A stretch of 64,000 nt of DNA from CAXXFQ01 sp963674475 (GCA_963674475.2 CAXXFQ010000017.1:248001-312000); one strand, 5' to 3'. Positions 16,352 through 25,753 are shown, counted from the first letter of the stretch. A program made the numbers and translations. The notes: generated by a model from the sequence alone, not told the origin.

Positions 16352-18967
16352 ATGAAAGCCAACGAACTACGCGAAAAATACCTTTCCTTCTTCGAGACCA
16401 AAGGATGCGTTCGACGTCCGAGTGACGTCTTGGTGCCCCGTTGGGACCCGTCGGTCTTGTTTACCCCGGCCGGGATGAACCAATTCAAGGACCATTTTAT
16501 TGGTCGCTGCAAGTTGGATTTCACCCGGGCGACGACTTGTCAAAAATGTCTCCGGACGGGCGACATCGAGAACGTCGGGCGGACCGCCTATCATCATACG
16601 TTCTTCGAGATGCTCGGGAACTTCAGCTTCGGCGACTATTTCAAGCGAGACGCGATCCACTGGGCTTGGGAATTCTTGACCGACAAAAAGTGGCTTGGTC
16701 TCGATCCGGCCGATCTTTCGGCAACGATCTATCTCGACGACGAGGAAGCGGCCAAGATCTGGCTCGACGAGATCAAGCTTCCCACTGAAAAACTCACTCG
16801 AATCGGCGAAGACGAAAACTTCTGGCCGGCCAGTGCGCCAAGTCTGGGGCCGGACGGCGTCTGCGGCCCGTGCAGCGAAATCTATTATCACACGCCGCAA
16901 GGGGAAGTCGAAATCTGGAACCTGGTTTTCACTCAGTTCAACCGGGTTGGCGATCCGCCGGACAACCTCCGACCGTTGCCGAGCAAGAACATCGACACGG
17001 GCATGGGGCTGGAGCGAACGGCCGCCGTTTTGCAAGGGGTCGAAACGAATTACCACATCGATATCCTTCGTCCGCTGGTTGAAGCGGCCGCCGAGATTTG
17101 TGGCGTATCCTACGAACCGGAAAGCGAAACCGGCCGACGCCTTCGTCGGATCGTCGACCACGTTCGGGCCTGCACATTCGCGATCCACGAGAACGTCTAT
17201 CCGGGGCCGAACAAGGAAAAATACATTGTCAAGCGGCTCCTGCGTCGGGCCGTCTTGGACGGACGTCAAATGGGCCTGGCCGATCCGTTCCTGTATCGGT
17301 TGGTCCCCGAAGTGGCCCAGATTATGGTCGAGCCCTATCCGGAACTCAGTGGCACGACCGAACGGGTCGCTCAGGTGATCGAGGGTGAGGAGGCGAACTT
17401 CCTCGGAACGATCGACGGCGGTTTGGATCGGATCGAACGGGTTTTCGAACAAATGAAATCGGACAACCGGGGCGTTGTCGCGGGGACCGAAGCGGCCGAG
17501 ATGTATCAGACCTACGGTTTTCCGCCGGAGCTGTTCGAGACGATGGCTGCCGAGCACAATTTCACTTTTGACTGGGACGGCTATCGCAATGAGATGGAGC
17601 GTCACGGGATCGCTTCCGGCGGCGGGCAGCGAATCGAGCTGTTCAAGCATGATCCGCTCGAATCGCTGAAAAAGGCGATGCACGGCAACGAGTTTGTCGG
17701 CTACGAGACGCTCGAGGTCGACGACGCCCAGGTGGTCGGGATCATTTCCGGCGATCAGCTTTGCGACCAGGAAGACGAGGTCAACCACGAGCAGCCGATT
17801 GTCGTCGTCTTGGACAAGACCCCGTTTTACGGCGAGATGGGCGGTCAGGTGGGCGACTCGGGCCAGATTGTGAGCGAACAATTTGAGTTCGACGTGACTG
17901 AAACGCTCAAGGACGGGGAGTTTACCTTGCATAAGGGGCACTTGCGCCGCGGGGTGATTTCGCTCCAGCAGAAGGTGGCCGCGCGGGTCGACGGAGCCCG
18001 GCGTCAAGGGATTCGCCGCGCCCATTCGGCGACCCACTTGTTGCAATGGGCCTTGCGTAGCGTCTTGGGACAACACGCCGAACAACAGGGCTCCAAGGTC
18101 GACGACGATCTCTTGCGATTTGACTTTACCAACCCGAAGGCGGTCAATCGGGAATCGCTCATCAAGGTGGAAAGGTTGGTCAACGAGGCCGTTTTGGCGG
18201 CCGGCTCCGTGACGTGCGAAGCCATGTCGTTGACCGAGGCTCGCGACGCCGGGGCGACGATGCTCTTTGGCGAAAAGTATCCCGACGTGGTTCGGGTCGT
18301 TTCGATGGGCCAGAGCAAAGAACTTTGTGGCGGAACCCACCTCGAGAACACCGGCCAGATCGGTCTTTTCAAGATCATCGCCGAGGAAAGTGTCGCGGCC
18401 GGAACACGGCGTATCACGGCCTTGACCGGTCGGGCCGCTTTGGAACAGGTCAACCGCAACGAGACGGCGCTCGATCGGGTGGCCGGGTTGTTGAGGGTTC
18501 CGGTTGAGGAGATTGCCGATCGGGTCGAGAGCCTCACCAAAGAGGTTCGCAAGCTCAAAAAGAAGATGGCCGCCGGACCGAAAGCGGCTGCGACCGGGGT
18601 AGGCGAGTTGCTCGAAAAGGCCGAAAAGTTCGGCGACGTGACGATTGTTTGTCAAGAGATCCCCGGCGCGACTTCTCAAGGGTTGCGTCAATTGATCGAC
18701 CAGCTTCGCCGCAAATCGGCGCCGGTAGCGGCCCTATTGGGTTCGCGTGACGAAGAGGGCGGCAAGGTGATGCTGGTAGCCGGTTTGAGCAAGGACCTGG
18801 TCGAAAAGGGGCTCGATGCCGTGAAATGGATTCGCGAGTCGGCCAAGCCGGTTCAAGGGGGCGGCGGCGGTCGACCCGACATGTCGCAAGCCGGAGGGAA
18901 GTTACCCGAGAAGCTGCCGGAAACGTTGAAATTGGCGGCCGCCGTGGTAAAGAAGGCGTTAGGCTAA
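16352..18967 (+). CDS. alaS: Alanine--tRNA ligase
   Basis: 871 aa, ATG at 16352. Charges tRNA-Ala with alanine. The class II catalytic domain opens at the N-terminus (ELREKYLSFFETKGC, PRWDPSVLFTPAGMNQFKD, FFEMLGNFSFGDYFKRDAI). The editing domain carries the zinc-binding HSATH (His558, His562) and CGGTH (Cys659, His663), which clears Ser- and Gly-tRNA mistakes. The DHHA1/C-Ala part with GGGGGRPDMSQAGG closes the protein. Length is close to the bacterial norm of about 875. The stop is followed 22 bp later by element copy C, whose last hairpin is a terminator. Confidence 0.98.
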   Translation: MKANELREKYLSFFETKGCVRRPSDVLVPRWDPSVLFTPAGMNQFKDHFIGRCKLDFTRATTCQKCLRTGDIENVGRTAYHHTFFEMLGNFSFGDYFKRDAIHWAWEFLTDKKWLGLDPADLSATIYLDDEEAAKIWLDEIKLPTEKLTRIGEDENFWPASAPSLGPDGVCGPCSEIYYHTPQGEVEIWNLVFTQFNRVGDPPDNLRPLPSKNIDTGMGLERTAAVLQGVETNYHIDILRPLVEAAAEICGVSYEPESETGRRLRRIVDHVRACTFAIHENVYPGPNKEKYIVKRLLRRAVLDGRQMGLADPFLYRLVPEVAQIMVEPYPELSGTTERVAQVIEGEEANFLGTIDGGLDRIERVFEQMKSDNRGVVAGTEAAEMYQTYGFPPELFETMAAEHNFTFDWDGYRNEMERHGIASGGGQRIELFKHDPLESLKKAMHGNEFVGYETLEVDDAQVVGIISGDQLCDQEDEVNHEQPIVVVLDKTPFYGEMGGQVGDSGQIVSEQFEFDVTETLKDGEFTLHKGHLRRGVISLQQKVAARVDGARRQGIRRAHSATHLLQWALRSVLGQHAEQQGSKVDDDLLRFDFTNPKAVNRESLIKVERLVNEAVLAAGSVTCEAMSLTEARDAGATMLFGEKYPDVVRVVSMGQSKELCGGTHLENTGQIGLFKIIAEESVAAGTRRITALTGRAALEQVNRNETALDRVAGLLRVPVEEIADRVESLTKEVRKLKKKMAAGPKAAATGVGELLEKAEKFGDVTIVCQEIPGATSQGLRQLIDQLRRKSAPVAALLGSRDEEGGKVMLVAGLSKDLVEKGLDAVKWIRESAKPVQGGGGGRPDMSQAGGKLPEKLPETLKLAAAVVKKALG

Positions 18968-18989
18968 AACGCGAAAAACGAAAGTAAAA

Positions 18990-19111
18990 GTGATTGCGCA
19001 GCAATCGCGATCCAAAAAGTTTTTGAAGGGGAGTATGAGGGGAAACAATTTCCAAAATGTTTCCTTTCATTTAATAAATACTTGCGGAGGCGCAGCCGTA
19101 GCTCCTTTTTT
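18990..19111 (+). repeat. Three-hairpin intergenic element, copy C
   Basis: Same element as 970-1092, here in the direction of alaS. In order: H3 (tgattgcgcagcaatcgc, about 18990-19008), core tccaaaaagtttttga (19011-19025), H2 (ggggaaaca/tgtttcctt, 19039-19065) and H1 (ggag...ctcc, about 19085-19104) followed by TTTTTT at 19105-19111. It starts 22 bp after the alaS stop and should terminate that transcript. It is the most diverged of the three copies. Confidence 0.8.
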
Positions 19112-19270
19112 CCTTGACCCGTTCATAAGCAATAACGCGTTTTTTTGCACGTTGGCGGCAAACCCTTTTTTGATTGGGTTAGCCGTATATTTGATGTTGG
19201 GATTTTGTTACTAAGTGGAAGTTTTGAACGGTCCTAAAGTGAAGACGGAAATTGGTAAGTGACGGTTATT

Positions 19271-19398
19271 CAAAAAAAAAGGAGTGACGGCGGAGCCGTC
19301 ACCTGTTTTTATTGAATGAGAGGGGACATTTTGAAAATTGTCCCCTCTCAAACTCCCCCCTCAAAAACTTTTTGGACCGGGATTGCTTTGCAATCCCT
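19271..19398 (-). repeat. Three-hairpin intergenic element, copy B
   Basis: Oriented against copy C, so the two H1 ends face each other across about 160 bp that hold nothing recognisable. H1 is gtgacggc/gccgtcac (19284-19302) with an A-run at 19272-19280; H2 is gagaggggaca/tgtcccctctc (19318-19349); core TCAAAAACTTTTTGGA (19361-19376); H3 GGGATTGC/GCAATCCC (19379-19397). It ends about 50 bp before cdsA and is antisense to it, so it does not follow a gene the way copies A and C do. Confidence 0.8.
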
Positions 19399-19447
19399 CT
19401 GTTTTTTGTTCTTTGCGTTTTTTCTTTTTTCTTTAGGACTTCACCAA

Positions 19448-20314
19448 ATGCTCCGATGGCGACTCTTACTCGGCACCCTCTTCATCGCCGCCCTCGGCGG
19501 ACTCGTCTGGCTCGACAACACGACCCAACCGCCCGGCGCGTGGCTGTTCGGTCTCGCGCTGCTTGTCACGGCGCTTGCCAGTGGAGAAATCGTCCATCTG
19601 CTTCGCTCCGGTGGTCTGGCCCCGCTGGCGCCGATCGTTCACGTTGGCAATCTACTCTTGGTTACCGCCGCCTGGCTCCCGGTAGCCGTGTTCGGTATGG
19701 ACTCGGCCACGGTCGGGGACTGGGTCACGATGGTCCTGGGGCTTTGCACCGTGTTGGCATTTTTGGGCGAGATGCTCCGCTATGAAAAGCCCGGCGGCGT
19801 CGTGGCCAATCTGTCCGGCACCCTGTTTGGAATTCTCTATATCGGGCTGCTTCTGTCGTTTCTGATCCAACTTCGACTCGGCTGGGGAGTCGGGCCGGTT
19901 GTCGGACTGATCGTCGTCGTGAAGATGGGCGACATCGGGGCGTATACGCTCGGACGCCTTTTTGGACGACATAAGATGGCCCCGGTTCTCAGCCCCGGCA
20001 AGACGTACGAAGGGATGGTCGGAGCGGTCCTGTTTGCCGTACTCGGGGCCTGGCTGGCATTCCGGTGGTTGATGCCTTGTATGGAAGGGACGGCCGCCTA
20101 TGGTTGGCTCGGTTTCGGCATCGTTTTCGGACTGGCCGGGCTTTTCGGTGATCTGGCCGAATCGCTGATCAAACGGGACGTCGGGCAAAAAGATTCCAGC
20201 AGCTGGATGCCCGGTTTCGGCGGCGTCCTGGACCTGTTGGATTCGATCCTCTGGACCGCGCCGATCGCCTACTTCTTCTGGCGATTCGGCTTGGTCGGCT
20301 TCGTGGGATCGTAA
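19448..20314 (+). CDS. cdsA: Phosphatidate cytidylyltransferase (CDP-diacylglycerol synthase)
   Basis: 288 aa from ATG 19448 (AGGAC 8 nt upstream). The frame is open back to 19316 but that part lies within repeat copy B. A polytopic inner-membrane enzyme that makes CDP-diacylglycerol from CTP and phosphatidate, the precursor of membrane phospholipids. About seven or eight hydrophobic segments, ending in the CdsA signature region GDLAESLIKRDVGQKD and MPGFGGVLDLLDSI (about 247-262). In most CdsA proteins the second part reads PGHGGxxDRxDS; here His is Phe and Arg is Leu. I recall similar changes in planctomycete and verrucomicrobial homologues, so this is likely a clade variant. Confidence 0.88.
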   Translation: MLRWRLLLGTLFIAALGGLVWLDNTTQPPGAWLFGLALLVTALASGEIVHLLRSGGLAPLAPIVHVGNLLLVTAAWLPVAVFGMDSATVGDWVTMVLGLCTVLAFLGEMLRYEKPGGVVANLSGTLFGILYIGLLLSFLIQLRLGWGVGPVVGLIVVVKMGDIGAYTLGRLFGRHKMAPVLSPGKTYEGMVGAVLFAVLGAWLAFRWLMPCMEGTAAYGWLGFGIVFGLAGLFGDLAESLIKRDVGQKDSSSWMPGFGGVLDLLDSILWTAPIAYFFWRFGLVGFVGS

Positions 20315-20342
20315 AAAATAAACCGAGTCCCTGCGTTCTCCA

Positions 20343-20380
20343 AAAAGACCGCTTCGTTTTCAGGAAAGGTGAAGCGGACT
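20343..20380 (-). terminator. Terminator after mcsB
   Basis: Stem gaccgcttc (20348-20356) with gaagcggac (20371-20379) and an A-run at 20342-20347, which is a U-run for the leftward mcsB transcript. It lies in the 66-bp gap between convergent cdsA and mcsB. Confidence 0.6.
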
Positions 20381-21454
20381 CTATTCTTCCGTGCCTTCTT
20401 CGCCGTCGGGCAAGAGGTGGCGTCGGAGGTAGCGGGCCCGTTCGATATCCCGGTCGGTCGAGTCGAGTTCCACGCCGGCCATTTTCTGGAGATGGGCCGG
20501 TTGGATCTGGATATACAATCGGTTGAGCTGCGGGATGTCGACCCCTTCGATCAAGCCGAGGCTCACGCCCATTCGCACGCTCGAAAGCAGGTGCATCGTT
20601 TCTTCGGAGCTGATCGTTTGGGCCGTGCGCAGGATGCCCAGTGCCCGGGCGATCCGGTCGTGCAGGCTTTGTCGGCTCTCTTCCAGCAGGAAGTCACGCG
20701 CTTGGCGTTCGTAAGAGATGATTCGCGGGACGATGTCGACCACCTGATTGACCAGGTCGGTTTCGCTCATTCCGAGGGTGGCCTGGTTGCTGATCTGATA
20801 GAAATCGCCCAACGCCTGAGACCCTTCGCCATAAAGTCCGCGGACGGCCAGATTGATTTTCTGCAGGCTTCGGAAGACCTTTTCGATTTGGCGAGAAAGC
20901 ACCAGCGCCGGCAGATGGAGCATGACGCTGACCCGCATTCCGGTACCGACGTTCGTCGGGCAGGCGGTCAAATAGCCGTATTGATCGCTATAAGCGTAGG
21001 TGACCTTCTGTTCGATCAGGTTGTCGATATGGTCGATTTTTTTCCAAGCCGCTTCCAGATCAAGCCCACTTTGCATCACTTGAATCCGAAGATGGTCCTC
21101 CTCGTTAATCATGATGCTGTAGGTCTGCCCTTTGCCGACCACGACGGCTCGGGTCCCGCTGCTTTCAGACAGCTCACGACTGATCAAGTGTCGTTCGACC
21201 AAAAACTGTCGATCGAGATCGGGGATTGCTTCGAGGGAGACAAAGCAGAGATTTTCGGATGATTCGACTTCGAATGTCCGCTCGCGCAAGATTGATTCGA
21301 TCCGAACACGATCGGTGTCGGAAGCGCGACTGATAAAGGGAAAATCGGCCAGATTCCGTGCGAGTCGAATGCGGCTACTAATGACAATATCGGGATCGGA
21401 GCCCTCACCTCGGAGCCAATCGCCGGAGTGGGCCACCAAATCGTTGAGTTCCAA
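20381..21454 (-). CDS. mcsB: Protein-arginine kinase McsB
   Basis: 357 aa; the only suitable start is TTG at 21454, with AGGTG upstream. ATP:guanido phosphotransferase fold without the N-terminal domain of eukaryotic creatine or arginine kinases. Key segments: VISSRIRLARNLADFPF near the start, INEEDHLRIQ (the NEEDH loop that carries the catalytic Glu) and GTGMRVSVMLHLPAL. In Bacillus, McsB phosphorylates arginines on damaged proteins, marking them for ClpCP. The partner gene mcsA lies 124 bp upstream, and the pair is in the order mcsA-mcsB as in Firmicutes; ctsR and clpC are not in the window. Confidence 0.93.
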   Translation of the reverse strand: MELNDLVAHSGDWLRGEGSDPDIVISSRIRLARNLADFPFISRASDTDRVRIESILRERTFEVESSENLCFVSLEAIPDLDRQFLVERHLISRELSESSGTRAVVVGKGQTYSIMINEEDHLRIQVMQSGLDLEAAWKKIDHIDNLIEQKVTYAYSDQYGYLTACPTNVGTGMRVSVMLHLPALVLSRQIEKVFRSLQKINLAVRGLYGEGSQALGDFYQISNQATLGMSETDLVNQVVDIVPRIISYERQARDFLLEESRQSLHDRIARALGILRTAQTISSEETMHLLSSVRMGVSLGLIEGVDIPQLNRLYIQIQPAHLQKMAGVELDSTDRDIERARYLRRHLLPDGEEGTEE

Positions 21455-21578
21455 AGCGACACCTGCCTTGTATATGATCTATCCGTAAATAATTGGTATA
21501 AGAACGTCTTTTTCGAAGCGTGGGTCCCTGACACGTTCCTGCGGAGACGGTTTGGGGACGAGAGAAATGCTTCTCGGC

Positions 21579-22085
21579 TTACGGCGTTTCTTCTTCGATC
21601 TGTCGAATTTGGTCACGCATCGCACCCGCTTTTTCGTATTCTTCCGCTTTGATCGCCTCTTCCATTTCGCGACGCAACCGGATCAGTTGCGTTCGTTTTT
21701 GACTTTCCTCAGCCCCCTTCGATGGGGTTTTTCCCTGATGCTGGTCTTCCCCGTGTACATTGAGGATCAGCGGTTCGAGCTGTTTCTCGAAGCAGAGATA
21801 ATCATACGGGCAACCGAGTCGGCCTTGATTGCGGAATTCGTAGAAGCTGATGCCGCAGACCGGGCAAACCTGCTCGTCGAGCTGGGAAAGTTCTTCGGCC
21901 GTTTGACCTAACGCCATTTTCTGGGCCAGTTCGGCCGCCATGGTCCCCACGGGATTGGAAACGTCGGTCGATTGCGAAAGATATTCCCTCGCATGTTCCT
22001 CGCAGAGGTGCAGCTCTTGCGGTTTTCCGTCGGTCAACTCGGTGATATGGAAAGTTGCCGGTTTGTCACATTTTTGACATTTCAT
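21579..22085 (-). CDS. mcsA: McsA-like zinc-finger protein with UVR motif
   Basis: 168 aa, ATG at 22085. Two zinc-binding clusters are visible: CQKC at 3-6 with Cys28 and His31, and CPVC followed by GCPYDYLC. The C-terminus carries a UVR (UvrB/UvrC) helix pair, LRREMEEAIKAEEYEKAGAM. In Bacillus, McsA binds and activates the arginine kinase McsB and links it to ClpC. The gene precedes mcsB on the same strand. Assignment is firm from domain order and neighbour. Confidence 0.92.
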   Translation of the reverse strand: MKCQKCDKPATFHITELTDGKPQELHLCEEHAREYLSQSTDVSNPVGTMAAELAQKMALGQTAEELSQLDEQVCPVCGISFYEFRNQGRLGCPYDYLCFEKQLEPLILNVHGEDQHQGKTPSKGAEESQKRTQLIRLRREMEEAIKAEEYEKAGAMRDQIRQIEEETP

Positions 22086-22853
22086 GTTTTTTCAATGAGC
22101 CGAACTCGGCGCTTGGTGGTTAAGTTAGGGTGAGTAGGTGAAGTGCGGCAGTAGATGAACGCAACGTCCCTCCCCCCCATCTTTTGAGTCGGTTTTTGAT
22201 TCCGACATTTCCCAAATTTACTAACGGGAAGGCCTTACAGGATTCTATCAATACCCCCCAAGGTGTCAAGGCGACTCGGATGGTCTTTGGATAGGTAAGA
22301 ACATTATAACGTATTTCACTGAAGCGTAGCGGTTTCCTTGCAGCAGGGAGAAAAGTGGAAAAAGGATAACCTTTTCAATTCCCTGTCATACCGCGACCAT
22401 GGGAGCCTCTCCCCACGCCCCGATGTGACGCTGCGGTTGACTGAAAACCGCTCTCCCATTTCGGGCGATTGTGGAAAATCTTAAAAAACTGTATTTTTTG
22501 CGGCATTTGTTACGGGTCGAACCGGTCTTTTTAGAGAGGGCCCGTTCGAGAATGGCTGTTTTGGCGGAAACGGTCTTGATTCGAAGGGACTGGTTTTCTG
22601 GTTCGGTTGCCGAGTGTGGTAGTGGCAGCTATATTTTCCTTTGAATGGAAGGTGGGTAATCGCCGATGGCATTGTTGAACTGTTTTTTCAAAGCCGGTTG
22701 CGTTTCGTGACCATGAGAGATTTGCCGGTAGTCGCAAGTGCAATGTTTGAATCGACTTAGAAAATTTCACTTTTCAGACGTTCGCTGGCGGCGCGCTTTT
22801 TTGAAGGTGAAAACACTCTAACCAATATTTTTTCAAACCTCGGATTCCTCCCG
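22086..22853. other. Gene-free spacer between mcsA and trpE
   Basis: About 770 bp between divergent genes. Short open frames exist but have no good start, no Shine-Dalgarno site and no recognisable product. No trp leader peptide with tandem Trp codons, RNA gene or repeat was found. Confidence 0.45.
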
Positions 22854-24392
22854 ATGACACCCGATTCCCAACGACATTTTCCCGACTTTGAAACCTTTCG
22901 TGAGGCGGCTCGCGACGCCGATCTGGTGCCGGTGACCCGTCGGTTGGTGAGCGACTCGCTCACGCCCGTTTCGGCGTTCCACAAGATCGACGAGGGCCGT
23001 TGTGCCTGTTTGTTCGAGAGTGTGATCGGGGGAGAGAAAATCGGCCGTTACAGCTTTTTGGCGACCGATCCCTATTTGGAAGTCGAGGCGTATGGCAATC
23101 GGGTGACAATCAGTTCGAAATCGGGCATTTCGGCCTCAGGGGCTCCGATATTGAAGACCCGTCAGTTCGAATCGGACGATCCGATCGCCGAGTTGCGACG
23201 TCGGGTCGAGTCGTTTCGCGAGGCCCGTTTGCCGGGGTTGCCCCCCTTCGTTGGAGGGGTGGTTGGCTATGCCGGCTACGATGTGGTTCGGTACAGTGAA
23301 AATCTGACGGACGCGCCCGAAGACGACCGGAATCTGCCCGATCTGGCGTTTGCCTTCTACGATCGGACCGTCGTCTTTGATCACGTGACCAAGACGATCT
23401 ATGTTACGGCGATGGCCCGGCTGGACCAGAAGCGGGACGACCTCCGCAAGGCATACGACGACGCCTGCCGACGGGTGGACGAACTGGTCGAGCGGTTGAC
23501 TCACACCCCGACGACGCTCAAGCCGTACGATATTCACTCCGGCGGTGATCCTCAGATTGCCTATACCTCGAATTTTACCAAGGAATATTTCGAGTCGTGC
23601 GTCGAACGTTGTGTCGACTACATCCGCGCGGGTGATATTTTTCAGGTCGTCTTCAGTCAGCGACTCGAGGTTCCGATCACGACCCACCCGTTCGAGATTT
23701 ATCGATCGCTGAGGGTGGTCAATCCGAGCCCGTTTATGTTTTACGTTCGAACGCCGAGCGTGACGCTGGTCGGTTCGTCCCCCGAGGTGATGTGTCGGGT
23801 GGTCGACGGAGAGGTGACGGTCCGGCCGCTTGCCGGAACGCGTTGCCGAGGAAAAGACGAGGAGGAAGATCGCCGTCTGGCGGAGGAACTATTGGCCGAT
23901 CCGAAAGAACGGGCCGAGCACGTCATGCTGGTCGATTTGGGCCGGAACGACGTCGGTCGGGTCGCCCAGTACGGCACGGTTGAGCTGAGCGATGTCATGA
24001 CGGTTGAGCAGTATTCGCACGTGATGCACATTACCTCGAATGTCAATGGACAATTGACCCCCGAGAAAACGGCCTTTGACGCCTTGACCGCCTGTTTGCC
24101 TGCCGGGACGGTCTCCGGCGCGCCGAAAGTCCGCGCGATGGAGATTATCGACGAGATCGAGCCCCACCGGCGCGGGCCGTATGCCGGAGCGGTCGGGTAC
24201 ATCGACTTCAACGGGAACATGGACACCTGCATCGCGCTTCGAACGATTGTCATCCAAGACGACAAGGCGTACGTCCAGGCAGGTGCCGGAATTGTCGCCG
24301 ACAGCGTGCCGGAAAACGAATGGAACGAAACGCTCAACAAGGCCCGCGGCATCCTGAAGGCGATCGAGCTGGCCGAAGAGTGGAAAAAGTAG
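22854..24392 (+). CDS. trpE: Anthranilate synthase component I
   Basis: 512 aa, ATG at 22854. Converts chorismate and ammonia (from the glutaminase subunit) to anthranilate, the first step of tryptophan synthesis. The N-terminal domain holds the feedback-site region FESVIGGEKIGRYSF; the chorismate-binding domain has IFQVVFSQRLEVP, PLAGTRCRGKDEEEDR, LLADPKERAEHVMLVDLGRN and PAGTVSGAPKVRAMEII near the C-terminus. Length is typical. It stands alone: no trpG or trpD follows, and the next gene is floA, so the glutaminase subunit must be encoded elsewhere. Confidence 0.95.
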   Translation: MTPDSQRHFPDFETFREAARDADLVPVTRRLVSDSLTPVSAFHKIDEGRCACLFESVIGGEKIGRYSFLATDPYLEVEAYGNRVTISSKSGISASGAPILKTRQFESDDPIAELRRRVESFREARLPGLPPFVGGVVGYAGYDVVRYSENLTDAPEDDRNLPDLAFAFYDRTVVFDHVTKTIYVTAMARLDQKRDDLRKAYDDACRRVDELVERLTHTPTTLKPYDIHSGGDPQIAYTSNFTKEYFESCVERCVDYIRAGDIFQVVFSQRLEVPITTHPFEIYRSLRVVNPSPFMFYVRTPSVTLVGSSPEVMCRVVDGEVTVRPLAGTRCRGKDEEEDRRLAEELLADPKERAEHVMLVDLGRNDVGRVAQYGTVELSDVMTVEQYSHVMHITSNVNGQLTPEKTAFDALTACLPAGTVSGAPKVRAMEIIDEIEPHRRGPYAGAVGYIDFNGNMDTCIALRTIVIQDDKAYVQAGAGIVADSVPENEWNETLNKARGILKAIELAEEWKK

Positions 24393-24717
24393 TTTTTCGA
24401 TTGGCCGCACCCCCCCCCGGTTTTCTTAGAATCGGTATTCTGCGAGTAATAGGTAATCTTTCGCTACGTTGTTCCGATCGCTTTCTTGGGGGGAACCGTG
24501 AGGTTTTTCTTTTTCCCCTTGGTCGAACCTTTTCAAGCTCTAGTATTGAGTCGACAAATTTGGTATTCTAATGTCAAATCTCGTTTAATACTGGCCGTCG
24601 CCGCATATTTACCCTTTGGAGAAACAGGTTCTTTCCACGAGAGTGAACGAGCCGTTTCAAAAGGGGGAATGCGTATGACGGCCAATTCGGAGACTAATTC
24701 TCTTGTTCGGCTTGGTT

Positions 24718-24723
24718 GGAGGG
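24718..24723 (+). promoter_or_regulatory. Ribosome binding site fixing the floA start
   Basis: GGAGGG with a 7-nt spacer to ATG 24731. It rules out the in-frame TTG at 24716, which overlaps the site itself. Confidence 0.75.
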
Positions 24724-24730
24724 ATCGACT

Positions 24731-25738
24731 ATGGATTGCGGTGTTCCTCTCGTGGGGGCGGAAGCGTTTTTCCCCCTTTTTGCCCTGGGTACGTTTTGGG
24801 CCTTTTTTGCGGTGATCGTGGCGATCGGCTTTCTTTTGGTCGGTGCGATTCTCATCCTCAAATACGGGAACCTTTGGTTCCAGGCCTATATGACCGGAGC
24901 CAATATCAGCCTTTGGAGCTTGATCGGCATGACGTTCCGCCAGGTCAACGCCCGGACCATTGTCCAGGGGAAGATCATGGCGATGCAGGCTGGAATCGGG
25001 ACCGAGCGACAGACGGGGATTTCGACCCGACGGCTCGAGGCCCATTATCTGGCCGGGGGAAACGTTCCTCACGTCATCCGCGCGATCATCGCGGCGCATC
25101 GGGCCGAGATCGATTTGGATTTTGACCGGGCTGCGGCGGTCGACCTGGCCGGGCGCGATGTCTTGGATGCGGTCCAGACGAGCGTTTATCCGAAAGTGAT
25201 CGATTGCCCCGATCCGGCCCGATCGCATAAAACGACGCTCAGCGCCATCGCGAAAAACGGCGTGGAATTAAAGGTTCGAGCGAGAGTCACCGTTCGAACC
25301 AACCTGGAACGACTCATCGGCGGGGCGACCGAAGAAACGATCATCGCTCGGGTCGGCGAGGGGATCATCACCTCGATCGGTTCGTCCGCGACCCATCTGG
25401 CCGTGATGAAAAATCCCGACAGCATCTCGCGGGCCGTGCTCAGCCGAGGGCTTGACGCTCAAACGGCGTTCGAGATCGTCTCGATCGATATTGCCGACAT
25501 TGACGTCGGGGAAAATATCGGTGCCCGTTTGCAGACCGACCAGGCCGAGGCTGACATGCGAGTGGCTCGAGCGAAGGCCGAAGAACGCCGCGCAATGGCC
25601 AATGCTCGCAAGCAAGAGATGCGGGCCTCTGTGGCGAAGAACCGAGCCAAGGTCGTCTTGGCCGAGGCCGAAGTTCCCCTGGCGATGGCTGCCTCGTTCG
25701 AGAAAGGCAATCTCCAGCGGGCCACCACTTCCGGCTAA
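24731..25738 (+). CDS. floA: Flotillin-like protein FloA
   Basis: 335 aa from ATG 24731. A single hydrophobic hairpin near the N-terminus (about 18-45, FWAFFAVIVAIGFLLVGAI) is followed by the FloA core: TGANISLWSLIGM, RQVNARTIVQGKIMA, YLAGGNVPHVIRAIIAAHRA, a PHB/SPFH-like domain with LKVRARVTVRTNLERLIGGA, and an Ala/Glu/Arg-rich helical end (QAEADMRVARAKAEERRAMA). Bacterial FloA forms oligomers in membrane microdomains and scaffolds secretion and signalling proteins. NfeD, often next to flotillins, is not adjacent. A terminator follows directly. Confidence 0.93.
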   Translation: MDCGVPLVGAEAFFPLFALGTFWAFFAVIVAIGFLLVGAILILKYGNLWFQAYMTGANISLWSLIGMTFRQVNARTIVQGKIMAMQAGIGTERQTGISTRRLEAHYLAGGNVPHVIRAIIAAHRAEIDLDFDRAAAVDLAGRDVLDAVQTSVYPKVIDCPDPARSHKTTLSAIAKNGVELKVRARVTVRTNLERLIGGATEETIIARVGEGIITSIGSSATHLAVMKNPDSISRAVLSRGLDAQTAFEIVSIDIADIDVGENIGARLQTDQAEADMRVARAKAEERRAMANARKQEMRASVAKNRAKVVLAEAEVPLAMAASFEKGNLQRATTSG

Positions 25739-25753
25739 TCAAAACACGGAATC

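Noticed and set aside
16367..18691. Leftward frame of 774 codons opposite alaS
   Set aside because: A shadow of alaS on the opposite strand, caused by codon bias; no recognisable product. The same applies to the long leftward frames opposite the sialate esterase and the secretin and the rightward frame opposite the capsid gene.
19316..19447. N-terminal extension of cdsA
   Set aside because: It lies within repeat copy B; the ATG at 19448 has AGGAC upstream and starts the family-like sequence.
22086..22853. Trp attenuator before trpE
   Set aside because: No short leader frame with tandem Trp codons and no alternating hairpins with a U-run were seen.
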